The position numbers and the translations under genes are program-made. This document shows positions 1 through 7,061 of a DNA stretch of 16,098 bases, one piece after another. Source of the stretch: Bacteriovoracaceae bacterium (GTDB lineage: Bacteria > Bdellovibrionota > Bacteriovoracia > Bacteriovoracales > Bacteriovoracaceae); NCBI GenBank assembly GCA_947448095.1, contig CANFNN010000031.1, positions 1 through 16,098 of the forward strand. The letters are read 5' to 3'. The notes under the pieces are model-generated. The model saw only the letters and a program-made list of their open reading frames with translations, had not been told where the DNA came from and ran no database searches. Position 1 is the stretch's first letter. The number at the start of each line of letters is the position of its first letter.

Positions 1-490
1 AATTGATGGCCTTGGTCTTTTTTTCGGCCAAAACTTTAAAATCATTTCCCAGTGAAGCCACTTTATCAGGATGGTTTTGTTTCAGCAGTTCAAAATAGCG
101 TTTTTTGAGTTCTGATTTATTAAGAATCTGCCCGGCAGGGATTTCAAATATTTCTTCAGCTGTCGCAGTCGCTTTATTATTTGGGGCTGACTTTTTAGGC
201 TCTTCTTGCTCTCGTCGTTTTTGCTGACGCGCCTTTTCTTCACGCGCCTGGGCCAATCGTTCTTGATAATCATTTTTATTTTGAGTTTGCGTCTTGAATT
301 CAACAACGGGTTCTTTTTTCACTTCGACATGGGGATTATCAATCGGTTTGTTTTCTTCATGAACTTTTTTAATAAAGAAGAAGGGAAGTTTGATGAACAG
401 AAAATATCCAACGAGTAAAAACACACCAACTGGCAGAAGTTTTCCGCCGGCCGCTGATAAAGTTTTAATGTAGTAATTGAGGATTTCCAT
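1..490 (-). CDS. Membrane-anchored J-domain (DnaJ-like) protein, C-terminus cut by window edge
   Basis: The reverse-strand frame from ATG at 490 stays open to base 1 and gives 163 residues. Residues about 18-40 are strongly hydrophobic and look like one membrane anchor (LPVGVFLLVGYFLFIKLPFF). Residues about 43-112 are a charged linker rich in Lys, Glu, Gln and Arg (REEKARQQKRREQEE). Residues about 120-163 match J-domain helices II and III with the diagnostic HPD at 140-142 in QNHPDKVASLG, followed by a Lys-rich helix ending KAIN. J domains stimulate Hsp70 ATPase, so this would recruit DnaK to the membrane; the client is unknown. Only a few C-terminal residues may be missing. An in-frame stop lies just upstream and no other ATG, GTG or TTG comes between, so the start is nearly forced. 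There is no good Shine-Dalgarno sequence and the ATG lies in a hairpin arm. Confidence 0.85.
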   Translation of the reverse strand, partial: MEILNYYIKTLSAAGGKLLPVGVFLLVGYFLFIKLPFFFIKKVHEENKPIDNPHVEVKKEPVVEFKTQTQNKNDYQERLAQAREEKARQQKRREQEEPKKSAPNNKATATAEEIFEIPAGQILNKSELKKRYFELLKQNHPDKVASLGNDFKVLAEKKTKAIN

Positions 491-513
491 TCGAAGTCTT
501 TTCGACCGAATGG
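487..513 (-). promoter_or_regulatory. Hairpin covering the start codon of the J-domain gene
   Basis: On the reverse strand CCATTCG (513-507) and CGAATGG (493-487) are perfect 7-bp inverted arms. They are continued inward by GTC/GAC around the loop GAAAA, with a 2-base bulge, giving about 10 pairs. The ATG of the J-domain gene (490-488) is in the 3' arm. In the mRNA this could hold down translation unless it is coupled to the upstream 34-residue reading frame 48 bases away. No U-tract follows, so it does not look like a terminator. Function is inferred. Confidence 0.4.
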
Positions 514-538
514 GGCAGATTCATGAGGAAATACCTAA

Positions 539-643
539 TTACATAATGAAATTAAGTGGAAGCCCCACAGCAAAAACCACGGCCATAAGGATCGCAGTGC
601 CAACCAGGATAGAAGCTAAAATCTTATAAGGAATGCCAAACAT
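539..643 (-). CDS. Small single-pass membrane peptide, 34 residues
   Basis: The reverse strand has ATG at 643 preceded by AGGAG with a 6-7 base spacer, a strong ribosome-binding site, and a TAA at 541-539. The product begins MFGIPYKILASILVG and is hydrophobic almost throughout, with one membrane span at about residues 7-28 and the ending GLPLNFIM. It lies 20 bases after the rhodanese stop and 48 bases before the J-domain gene, in the same direction, so it is probably co-transcribed with both. I do not recognise a family. The strong ribosome site and its fit in the operon gap argue for a real gene; its length makes homology evidence hard to get. It could partner the membrane-anchored J protein or have an unrelated role. 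Confidence 0.6.
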   Translation of the reverse strand: MFGIPYKILASILVGTAILMAVVFAVGLPLNFIM

Positions 644-663
644 AATAATCTCCTGTGTTTATT

Positions 664-975
664 CTAGTAGCGCGGAACACTGGGGTCAATCTCCACTGAC
701 CACAGATCGATTCCACCCGCCAGAGAAAGGGCATCAAACCCCTGATACTTGAGAAACTGAGTCGCATAAAGACTGCGAACCCCATGGTGACAGTAGACGA
801 TGAGGGGTTTTTTGTCTCGCGGAAGTTCCTCAAAGCGCTGTTCTAGTTCATGCAAAGGAATATGCAGGCCACCCAATGAGCAGATCTCACGCTCATCATT
901 TCGGCGCACGTCCAAAAAATTGAATTCTTTATTTTGTTTGATCCAGTCGGCGATTTTAGATTGGGCTATTTCCAT
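664..975 (-). CDS. Single-domain rhodanese (thiosulfate sulfurtransferase-like)
   Basis: This 103-residue protein is one rhodanese domain. Visible marks are LDVRRNDEREICSLGG (residues 21-36), the active-site loop YCHHGVRS with the persulfide-carrying Cys62 and following Arg67-Ser68, and the C-terminal signature AGGIDLWSVEIDPSVPRY. Such domains move sulfane sulfur from donors such as thiosulfate to thiol acceptors in the cytoplasm; the acceptor here is unknown. The ending resembles the rhodanese domain found at the end of MoeB/ThiF-type proteins, but here it stands alone. The ATG at 975 has AGGA seven bases upstream. The start overlaps the end of the serine acetyltransferase gene by 20 bases, so translation is probably coupled and a sulfur-metabolism role is likely. 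Confidence 0.93.
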   Translation of the reverse strand: MEIAQSKIADWIKQNKEFNFLDVRRNDEREICSLGGLHIPLHELEQRFEELPRDKKPLIVYCHHGVRSLYATQFLKYQGFDALSLAGGIDLWSVEIDPSVPRY

Positions 976-1792
976 CTGGATTTCCTAAGGTGTGACCAAT
1001 TTCTAATTTATTAAAGACAACACTTGCGGGTGGAACACTTTGAGTCAACCACACGTTGCCACCAATGACGGATGCGCGGCCAACAACAGTTTCTCCGCCT
1101 AGAATAATAGAATTTGCATAAATCACGACATCACTTTCGATAGTGGGGTGGCGCTTTATGGACTGCATTTTCTTTTTTACACTCAGAGCACCTAGGGTCA
1201 CCCCTTGATAGACTTTGACGTTCCTGCCAATAATCGCTGTTTCTCCAATCACAACCCCTGTTCCATGGTCGATGAAAAAACTTTCTTCAATCTTCGCACC
1301 TGGGTGAATATCGATTCCCGTTTTTTCGTGGGCATATTCGCTCATTAAGCGGGGAAGAAGGGGGACTTTTAATTCATGAAGCGCATGGGCAAAGCGGTAA
1401 ATGCAAACGGCATAAAAACCAGGGTAGGTGATAATAACTTCTTCTTTAGAGTAGGCAGCTGGGTCACCCACGAAAGCTGCATTAACATCTGTATCAAGTT
1501 GGGCGGCGATCAGTGGGAATGACTCAAAAAACTTTTCCACCCTGACAGTTCCGTCAGTTTTGAGCTTGGGGTCCAAAAGAATGAGGGATTCCATATAGGA
1601 ATTAAAGCGCCGCTTCAGTTCTAGGAGCTGGGATTCAGTGTCTTCTTGTCCGCCCGACCCTTTGCAGCCCCTTTGAGGGAAAAGAAGGCAGATGAGTTCG
1701 TCAACTGATTGCCGGACTTGAGGTATATTCATCACGATTGTGGCCGCCTGGTAGCGCTCACGATGTAAAAACTGGGCGAGTATTGAAGACAT
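956..1792 (-). CDS. cysE: Serine O-acetyltransferase
   Basis: The enzyme makes O-acetylserine from serine and acetyl-CoA, the first committed step of cysteine synthesis. Counting from ATG at 1792 (278 residues), residues 1-150 are the helical N-terminal domain with DPAAYS at 110-115. From about 158 comes a left-handed beta helix of hexapeptide repeats: GIDIHPGAKI, IDHGTGVVIGETAIIG, YQGVTLGALS. The family's catalytic Asp-His pair corresponds to Asp161 and His176. The acidic stretch GSGGQEDTES near 46-55 is an unremarkable linker. A GTG at 1822 in the same frame would add ten residues; I prefer the ATG because AAAGG lies six bases before it and a TATACT box sits between the two starts. It is divergent from the cysteine synthase gene and leads the run containing the rhodanese. 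Confidence 0.93.
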   Translation of the reverse strand: MSSILAQFLHRERYQAATIVMNIPQVRQSVDELICLLFPQRGCKGSGGQEDTESQLLELKRRFNSYMESLILLDPKLKTDGTVRVEKFFESFPLIAAQLDTDVNAAFVGDPAAYSKEEVIITYPGFYAVCIYRFAHALHELKVPLLPRLMSEYAHEKTGIDIHPGAKIEESFFIDHGTGVVIGETAIIGRNVKVYQGVTLGALSVKKKMQSIKRHPTIESDVVIYANSIILGGETVVGRASVIGGNVWLTQSVPPASVVFNKLEIGHTLGNPDGNSPI

Positions 1793-1841
1793 GAGAGACC
1801 TTTTGCAGTATAAAGAGATCACTTAAAAATACCCTCAAGCC
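1793..1841. promoter_or_regulatory. Divergent cysE / cysteine synthase promoter region (weak assignment)
   Basis: Only 49 bases separate the two divergent starts. On the reverse strand TATACT (1812-1807) matches a -10 box in five of six positions, with TTGAGG about 20 bases before it, longer than ideal. On the forward strand TATAAA (1809-1814) is a possible -10, with only a poor -35 (TTGAAG at 1783-1788). The two candidate -10 boxes overlap, so the promoters may interfere. I see no clear operator. Confidence 0.35.
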
Positions 1842-2888
1842 ATGGAAAATTCAATGGATCTTAAAAACAAACTCAAATCCACTGGTCTTCTTCAAGTTAT
1901 TGGAAATACACCTTTGCTCAAGGTTCAATCCCTTAGCAAGATTACTGGTTGTGACATTTTCATGAAGTGTGAGCATCTTAATCCGGGCGGAACAATTAAA
2001 GATCGACCAGCTATGCATATGGTGGTTGAGGCAATTGCCAGCGGAGTCCTCAAGCCTGGAATGACAATCGTAGAAGGCACGGCCGGAAATACGGGTATTG
2101 GTTTGGCCTTAGTGGGTCAGGCACTTGGCTACAAAGTGATCGTGATCATGCCTAAAGGCATGGCGATTGAAAAACATAAAGTCCTTAAGCTCTATGGTGC
2201 TGAAATCGTCGAAACCGAGGCAGTTCCGTTCTCTGATGAGCGTCACTTCTTTAAAGTCGGAAGAAAAATCGGTTTGAGTTCTCCCAATTACTGGTGGGCC
2301 AACCAATTTGATAATCCAGATAACTATCTGTCTCACTACCTATATACGGCGCCTGAAATGTATAAAGACATGGAAGGAAAAATCGACTCGGTGGTTGTGG
2401 CCGCCGGCTCTGGTGGAACGGCCGCAGGTATTTCGAAGTTCATGAAAGAACAAAATAAAAATATTCGCGTTGTGATTCCTGATCCTATGGGAAGCGGAAT
2501 TAGTAGCTACTTTAAAACGGGGGAATTCACTTCCGACCACTCCTACACTATGACCGAGGGTGTGGGGATTACTCGTTTCCAGGATAATTTTAAACATATC
2601 CACCAAGACGAGTGCTACACAATTGATGATCAAAAGCTCACTTCTCTTGCGATGTACATGCGAGAAGCCGAAGGCTTAGTGATGGGTATGTCTTCCATGC
2701 TTAACCTTGCAGGGGCCTTTAAGACGGCGCTTAAAATGGGTCCAGGCAAGAGGATCGTAACGATCATGTGTGATGGTGGTGAGAGAGCGATTTCTAAAAT
2801 GTATAATCCTGAATTTCTAAAAGAAAAAAATCTGGATGGATCTTTGTTATCTGAAAAAGAAATCGTGGAATTGTATAAAAATTTCTAG
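1842..2888 (+). CDS. PLP-dependent cysteine synthase (O-acetylserine sulfhydrylase family)
   Basis: This is a 348-residue fold-type II PLP enzyme. GNTPLLKV (21-28) opens the domain. Lys53 in NPGGTIKDR is the PLP Schiff-base lysine. EGTAGNTGIGLAL (78-90) is the substrate-carboxylate loop with the conserved Asn83, and AAGSGGTAAG (187-196) is the phosphate-binding loop. The C-terminal part has EGLVMGMSS (277-285) and IVTIMCDGGERAISK (305-319). At about 350 residues without a C-terminal CBS domain, it fits the longer cysteine synthase/CysM-like group. The position usually holding Ser near the pyridine nitrogen is CDGG here. It should convert O-acetylserine and sulfide to cysteine; cystathionine beta-synthase activity is an alternative. 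Divergence from cysE supports the cysteine role. ATG 1842 has no clear ribosome site; ATG 1854, with GGAAAA before it, is an alternative. Confidence 0.9.
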   Translation: MENSMDLKNKLKSTGLLQVIGNTPLLKVQSLSKITGCDIFMKCEHLNPGGTIKDRPAMHMVVEAIASGVLKPGMTIVEGTAGNTGIGLALVGQALGYKVIVIMPKGMAIEKHKVLKLYGAEIVETEAVPFSDERHFFKVGRKIGLSSPNYWWANQFDNPDNYLSHYLYTAPEMYKDMEGKIDSVVVAAGSGGTAAGISKFMKEQNKNIRVVIPDPMGSGISSYFKTGEFTSDHSYTMTEGVGITRFQDNFKHIHQDECYTIDDQKLTSLAMYMREAEGLVMGMSSMLNLAGAFKTALKMGPGKRIVTIMCDGGERAISKMYNPEFLKEKNLDGSLLSEKEIVELYKNF

Positions 2889-3622
2889 TTCAAAGGCCAG
2901 CGACACTTATAGTGCTTAGCCGTTTTGATATTTGAGATGATCTTTCCCTCTTCAGAAGAGTCTACAAATTCTGGTAGGGGAAGGTTATGTTTTAAGCAAT
3001 ACCCTTGGTAGTAGTCTCGGCGTGTGGGATGCTCTGGGTTTACCAGGTTAAATGTTTCTCCCTTAAGCTTCTGTTCGATGACAAGCTCCACAAAATTTAC
3101 ACAGTCATTCAAATGAATCAAGTTCACAGGCAGATTTCCACCCTGAACATTTTTGCGTCCACTAAGAATTTTTCCAGGATGCCGGTTTGCACCAATCAAT
3201 CCACCAAACCTAATGATCGTATAGAAGGGAAAATGAGAGATAAAATTTTCTTCAGCCACTAGGACTTTTGCATTTTCTGTATCAGGCTCAGGGATGGTGG
3301 ACTCGTCAACAGTCCCTGCGAGGTTGCCGTAAACTGAGGTCGAGCTAATGAAAACGACATGAGTGCCTGGTTGCCACTTCCAGGTCTTGAGCCAATCAAG
3401 TTGATTTTGAAACGGTGGAATATTTAAAATGATGACATCACTTGAGAGCATATTTAGTGAAGGCGCCAAATCTGTATTGAGTTGTTCGGCATCAATATCT
3501 TGTTGAGCGAAGGACTGGATCTTCTCAAGTGAGCGAGTGGTACCAGCAACTTCAAATTTTCCCTGAAGCTTTTGGGCCAAAGCTTCACCGAACCAACCTA
3601 GGCCTATGATGCTAATTTTCAT
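2885..3622 (-). CDS. Atypical SDR, NAD(P)-dependent epimerase/dehydratase-like (YeeZ type)
   Basis: This 245-residue protein has an N-terminal nucleotide-binding Rossmann motif, GLGWFG (7-12), then GTTRS (27-31), the strand VVFISSTSVYG (89-99) and RFGGLIG (138-144). These fit extended atypical SDRs such as YeeZ. The catalytic YxxxK expected near residues 110-125 is missing: the equivalent stretch reads PDTENAKVLVAEE. This is also usual in that subgroup, so reaction and substrate cannot be given. Its ATG overlaps the stop of the upstream membrane protein by 4 bases (ATGA), showing translational coupling with the accessory block. Its stop shares CTAG with the cysteine synthase stop. A sugar-nucleotide role would fit the neighbouring glycosyltransferases but is inference. 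Confidence 0.8.
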   Translation of the reverse strand: MKISIIGLGWFGEALAQKLQGKFEVAGTTRSLEKIQSFAQQDIDAEQLNTDLAPSLNMLSSDVIILNIPPFQNQLDWLKTWKWQPGTHVVFISSTSVYGNLAGTVDESTIPEPDTENAKVLVAEENFISHFPFYTIIRFGGLIGANRHPGKILSGRKNVQGGNLPVNLIHLNDCVNFVELVIEQKLKGETFNLVNPEHPTRRDYYQGYCLKHNLPLPEFVDSSEEGKIISNIKTAKHYKCRWPLN

Positions 3623-5082
3623 TTTTGCTTCTTATTAAACATGTTTTGGAGATCATTATCGAGAAAATAAATGTAGGAGAAATATCTATTACGGCGAACT
3701 TCAGGAACAACATCTGCCATGTGAACCATCGTGTTCGTAACATTCAGCGCCTCATTGATATCGCCCTGTTGAATATAACTAACTGCTAGGTTGTAGGCGA
3801 TCGGAACATTCAAAGCATCTGCTTCAAGACTAGCTTTGTAGAAGGAGACTTCATTTTGATAGTAGAGGGCAGAAGTTCTGATTTGATAAGCAAAGAGAGG
3901 TAAAAAAATCAAAGGCACTAAACCAGAAAACTTCATCTGCCACTTTGATAAAAGAGTCAGCCATAGGCAAAGAAAAAAAGGCAACGCCAGATACAAGTGC
4001 TGATCACTTACCCAGGCCAAATTCATATAGGGAGCAGGAAAGATTCCTAAGAAGGGAAGCATCATGATGTAGCCACAGATCAAGTAAAGATTAGCTACTG
4101 TTGCCCAGTTGATGGCGATCATTAAAGTCAGAAAAATCAAATGAAAGTATTCAATTAGGCCTGGACGGGAATAATTCAGGCCTTTGACGGGCTGATTTTC
4201 TAGAGGCATGAGAGTTTGCCAGAAATAATAGTGGGCCGTTAAAATAATGTTTTCCAGTTTGAGGATCATTTTATTTTTTTTGACGACTGCAGGTTTTGGG
4301 GGCAATACATTTTTCACCACTGGGATGACATCTTTTACGGCAACTTTTACGACTACTTTTTCCTGGATTTTGGAGCTGGTCTCAGCTGCAATCGGTTTGA
4401 TCTGAGTGGCTTCTAAATGACCTAAAGCTCGTTTCGTTACATGGCTTTCCATTATTCGCAGGCCAGCGAACAGACTGAATAGAAAAAAAGGAATGAGCCA
4501 GAGAAGCTCTTTTTTATGTTCTTTTTTATAAGAAAAGAAAAAGAAAATAACACACAAAGGAAGAGAAGCCGATTTTGAAAGCAAGGATAACAGAAAACAG
4601 AGCCATGAAGGGAAATACCACTTTTTATTTTCTTGTGCTCTGGTGAGGCAGAGAAAAGAAATGATGGCAAAAAGAAAGCATAATAATGTTTTTAACTGAA
4701 TCATCCAACTAACGGAGATAACGTTCGATGGATGCAGAAGAAATAAAAGGAAAAGTATTCTTGAAAAAGAAAACTTGAAAAAATCACTCAGTCTAAGGAG
4801 CAAATAAGCATTGAGAAAATGCACCAGAAGATTGAAACAATGATAATAGGTATAATTTTGTCCCCACCAACTAAAAAGAATTTTTTGAATTGAAACACTC
4901 ATCGGCCAGCTAAAATCCTGCCATATTGTGAGATAAGAAAAATCTTTGGTGATCACATCATATTTGAAAAGATAGCTCAAATCATCCCAAACAGGCATTC
5001 CATTCAATGAAGGCCAGTAAAGGGCCAGCAACACGACAAACGAAGCAAAAAGAAAAATGGGTTTAGGAATTCTGTTGATCAT
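3619..5082 (-). CDS. TMTC-like multi-pass GT-C membrane protein with C-terminal TPR
   Basis: About 487 residues with roughly ten membrane spans. After the first span comes VWDDLSYLF, an acidic pair in the first external loop as in GT-C enzymes (PMT, TMTC, GT39), which use a lipid-linked sugar donor. Further on, WVSDQHLYLALPFF (about 357-370) resembles the (S/A)D-x-YxYLP motif of TMTC-like proteins. The C-terminus, about 410-450 (SFYKASLEADALNVPIAYN, then IQQGDINEAL), reads as one or two TPR units. A charged Lys/Val/Pro-rich stretch lies at about 227-271. Transfer of a sugar to a protein or lipid at the outer face of the inner membrane is the likely role, by family resemblance. The reading frame extends to a TTG at 5094, but ATG 5082 is the better start. 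It overlaps the upstream HprK-like gene by 20 bases. Confidence 0.7.
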   Translation of the reverse strand: MINRIPKPIFLFASFVVLLALYWPSLNGMPVWDDLSYLFKYDVITKDFSYLTIWQDFSWPMSVSIQKILFSWWGQNYTYYHCFNLLVHFLNAYLLLRLSDFFKFSFSRILFLLFLLHPSNVISVSWMIQLKTLLCFLFAIISFLCLTRAQENKKWYFPSWLCFLLSLLSKSASLPLCVIFFFFSYKKEHKKELLWLIPFFLFSLFAGLRIMESHVTKRALGHLEATQIKPIAAETSSKIQEKVVVKVAVKDVIPVVKNVLPPKPAVVKKNKMILKLENIILTAHYYFWQTLMPLENQPVKGLNYSRPGLIEYFHLIFLTLMIAINWATVANLYLICGYIMMLPFLGIFPAPYMNLAWVSDQHLYLALPFFLCLWLTLLSKWQMKFSGLVPLIFLPLFAYQIRTSALYYQNEVSFYKASLEADALNVPIAYNLAVSYIQQGDINEALNVTNTMVHMADVVPEVRRNRYFSYIYFLDNDLQNMFNKKQK

Positions 5083-6073
5083 ACATCTGTTCAAGAACTA
5101 GTTGGGCGTTATATGAACGATCTGGCCCCATATAGAAGAAATAACATTTTGCTTTTCTTAAGAGTTGAAAAGCGCAAATGCTCCTGAGAATTGCGTGATA
5201 AGTGAGTTTCAACATATCAGTAGGATTAAAATTTAAAAACATCTCCACTACCTGAGGAAGACCAACACCCATAACCATGTGTTCCATCAAATGAGTAATC
5301 ATCTTCCACTTTGGAACTGGAGTGAGAATGGACTGACCCTGAGAAAGTCTCAGGCCTGCAATTAACACAGTTTTATGTGGTTTTCCATCAGACAGAGTGA
5401 TTCGAGCTGCAAGTTGGGATAAACCAGCTGTCCACTTGGCCGGGTATTGAGTTCTTTTGAACTCGGTCCAATTAAGTTTAGAAAGTGGACCGTCTTCAGG
5501 TTTTTTATCCAGACTGATTTTAGAGGGGAAATTATGAACAACACCGCTTAAATCCACTAACGGCATGTCATCGGATATTATTTTAATCTCAGGATTTTCC
5601 AGTAAGTGTGAGAGCAGTGTGCTTTTGCCTCCTTTAGAGGGAAGCATCACAAGGGTATCAATTCGGCCTAACGAAATTCCCAAAGCATGAACTCTACAAA
5701 GACCTTTTCGGTCGAGTTCTTGACCCAGAATGGAATGAATTGCTAGAAAGGCGATCTCATACAAACGATCGCTATCGAGGGAATATATTCTGACAGATTC
5801 TTCCTGTTTATCCCAAATCGTTAGGGCCTCTCCTCTGTAGTCGATGTAGCGTCTTGGTCCTATTCGGTAAATGCTGCATGTTTCTAGAATTTTCACCGCA
5901 ACCATTGAAGGCAGCTCAGGGGAGGACTCACGGAAAATTTCGACTGTCGTTTGAACTGATTTTGCCTCATTTTGAACAAAATAATGAAACTCTTCCTGCA
6001 ATTTCCTGATGGTCGCCTCTTCATTGCTAGATACAAGAATGATATGATTATGAAAATTTAGGTAAAGCTGCAA
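5063..6073 (-). CDS. HPr kinase-like P-loop protein (HprK-related)
   Basis: This 336-residue protein resembles the C-terminal kinase domain of HPr kinase/phosphorylase and the HprK-like proteins found outside the PTS. RVHALGIS (127-134) gives the conserved His129. The P-loop is LPSKGGKSTLL (144-154) and the acidic strand is KIISDDMPLVD (164-174), with Asp168-Asp169. The P-loop's first Gly is Leu144 and a second is Lys147, unusual beside the common GPSGAGKS. Residues 1-125 form an N-terminal domain I cannot assign. Relatives accompany peptide-modification and exopolysaccharide clusters; the substrate here is unknown and HPr is unlikely. Start is TTG 6073, with AAGGA eight bases upstream from a palindrome shared with the divergent glycosyltransferase. 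Its 3' end overlaps the TMTC-like gene. Confidence 0.75.
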   Translation of the reverse strand: MQLYLNFHNHIILVSSNEEATIRKLQEEFHYFVQNEAKSVQTTVEIFRESSPELPSMVAVKILETCSIYRIGPRRYIDYRGEALTIWDKQEESVRIYSLDSDRLYEIAFLAIHSILGQELDRKGLCRVHALGISLGRIDTLVMLPSKGGKSTLLSHLLENPEIKIISDDMPLVDLSGVVHNFPSKISLDKKPEDGPLSKLNWTEFKRTQYPAKWTAGLSQLAARITLSDGKPHKTVLIAGLRLSQGQSILTPVPKWKMITHLMEHMVMGVGLPQVVEMFLNFNPTDMLKLTYHAILRSICAFQLLRKAKCYFFYMGPDRSYNAQLVLEQMYDQQNS

Positions 6074-6076
6074 ACT

Positions 6077-6086
6077 AAGGATCCTT
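6077..6086. promoter_or_regulatory. Palindromic ribosome-binding site shared by two divergent genes
   Basis: AAGGATCCTT is a perfect 10-base palindrome filling most of the 13-base gap. Read forward, AAGGA lies five bases before GTG 6087 of the glycosyltransferase. Read in reverse, AAGGA lies eight bases before TTG 6073 of the HprK-like gene. Both genes use non-ATG starts. The layout forces each promoter to lie inside the other gene. Confidence 0.65.
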
Positions 6087-7061
6087 GTGGTTTCATTCAG
6101 TGTTTTAATTATAACTCATGGTCGTGAAGAACTGCTATTGAAATGTCTTGATTCTTTGCGTCCTTCAGTTGAGAAATGGCAACTTATTATCGTGGCCAAT
6201 GGTTTGCCTTTATCAAATGAAGTGATTGAAAAAGCTTATTCACTAACGTCTGAAGTTGATATTTTGAATTTAGAGCATCAGCAAACTCCTGGAAAGTCGC
6301 GCAATGAAGGCGTGAAGCTTGCTCACTATGACTGGGTTTATTTAATCGATGATGATGCTTATGTTTATCCGCGCTATTTTGAAATTGCTCTTCCTCTTCT
6401 GTCTCAGGAACGGGTAGAGATTCTGGGAGGGCCGGATGCGCCTGCTCGAGGAATGGATCTGTTCTCAGAGGCTTTGGCGATTACGTTAACATCTCCGTTT
6501 TGTACCGGGAAAACTTTTAGTCGTCACAAAGGTCAAGGCCATCAGATGACTAAGGCCAATGAACAGATCCTCACTTCTTGCAATCTATGGATTCGCACCA
6601 AACTGCTTCAAGAAGTAAAGTTTCCAGAGGATTACCTTCGAACTGAAGAGACGGCCTTGCTTTTGGATTTGGAAAAAAAAGGGGTAAATATGTTTTACCA
6701 CCCTGATTTGAAAGTTGGTCATCATCGCAGAAAAAATTTAGTGAGTTTATTTCATCCCACCTTCTATGGAGGATATTATCGGGCCAAAGTGTTGAAGGAA
6801 AAAGTCGCAAGCGGCACTGGGTTCTTCTGGCTACCTGCCTTATTCGTACTACTGCATTTATTGATTTTTATAAGTCCGACTCTCTTTTGGACATTGACCA
6901 GAATCTATCTAGGGCTCATTGTGATGATGAGTTTAAATCTCGCCTCACGACAAAAAAACATTAAGCTCTTTGCTTACATTACACTCTTGCATTACTTCAT
7001 TGTGTTCTTTTATGGTCTTGGTTTTCTCTCTAACCGGCTAGGTTTTCGTGAAAATAGATGA
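6087..7061 (+). CDS. Membrane glycosyltransferase family 2
   Basis: This 324-residue protein starts with the GT-A nucleotide-sugar fold: FSVLIITHGREELLLKCLDSL (4-24), TPGKSRNEGVKLA (67-79), and LIDDDAYVYP (86-95), with the Asp-Asp-Asp metal and donor site at 88-90. LRTEETALLLDLEKKG (184-199) fits the acceptor-side acidic motif. Three hydrophobic spans at about 246-268, 270-286 and 293-316 anchor the C-terminus in the inner membrane with the catalytic domain in the cytoplasm. It probably adds a sugar to a lipid-linked acceptor; donor and acceptor are unknown. Start is GTG 6087 with AAGGA five bases before it. Its stop overlaps the next gene's start by 14 bases, coupling it to the S26-like protein. 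Confidence 0.87.
   Translation: MVSFSVLIITHGREELLLKCLDSLRPSVEKWQLIIVANGLPLSNEVIEKAYSLTSEVDILNLEHQQTPGKSRNEGVKLAHYDWVYLIDDDAYVYPRYFEIALPLLSQERVEILGGPDAPARGMDLFSEALAITLTSPFCTGKTFSRHKGQGHQMTKANEQILTSCNLWIRTKLLQEVKFPEDYLRTEETALLLDLEKKGVNMFYHPDLKVGHHRRKNLVSLFHPTFYGGYYRAKVLKEKVASGTGFFWLPALFVLLHLLIFISPTLFWTLTRIYLGLIVMMSLNLASRQKNIKLFAYITLLHYFIVFFYGLGFLSNRLGFRENR
6108..6113 (-). promoter_or_regulatory. Consensus -10 box for the HprK-like operon
   Basis: The reverse strand reads TATAAT exactly, inside the first codons of the divergent glycosyltransferase. Transcription from it would start near 6101 and give a leader of about 28 bases to TTG 6073. No convincing -35 hexamer lies 16-18 bases upstream and there is no TGn extension, so the call rests on the -10 and on position. 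Confidence 0.4.

Noticed and set aside
206..418. Forward open frame opposite the J-domain gene.
   Set aside because: It is antisense to a clear HPD-containing protein and looks like a shadow of its linker and membrane codons.
624..833. Reverse frame overlapping the rhodanese gene.
   Set aside because: It is an alternative frame of a gene with an intact active-site motif.
5083..5094. TTG start at 5094 for the TMTC-like gene.
   Set aside because: ATG at 5082 begins four codons later, with less overlap of the upstream gene and no loss of the first membrane span.
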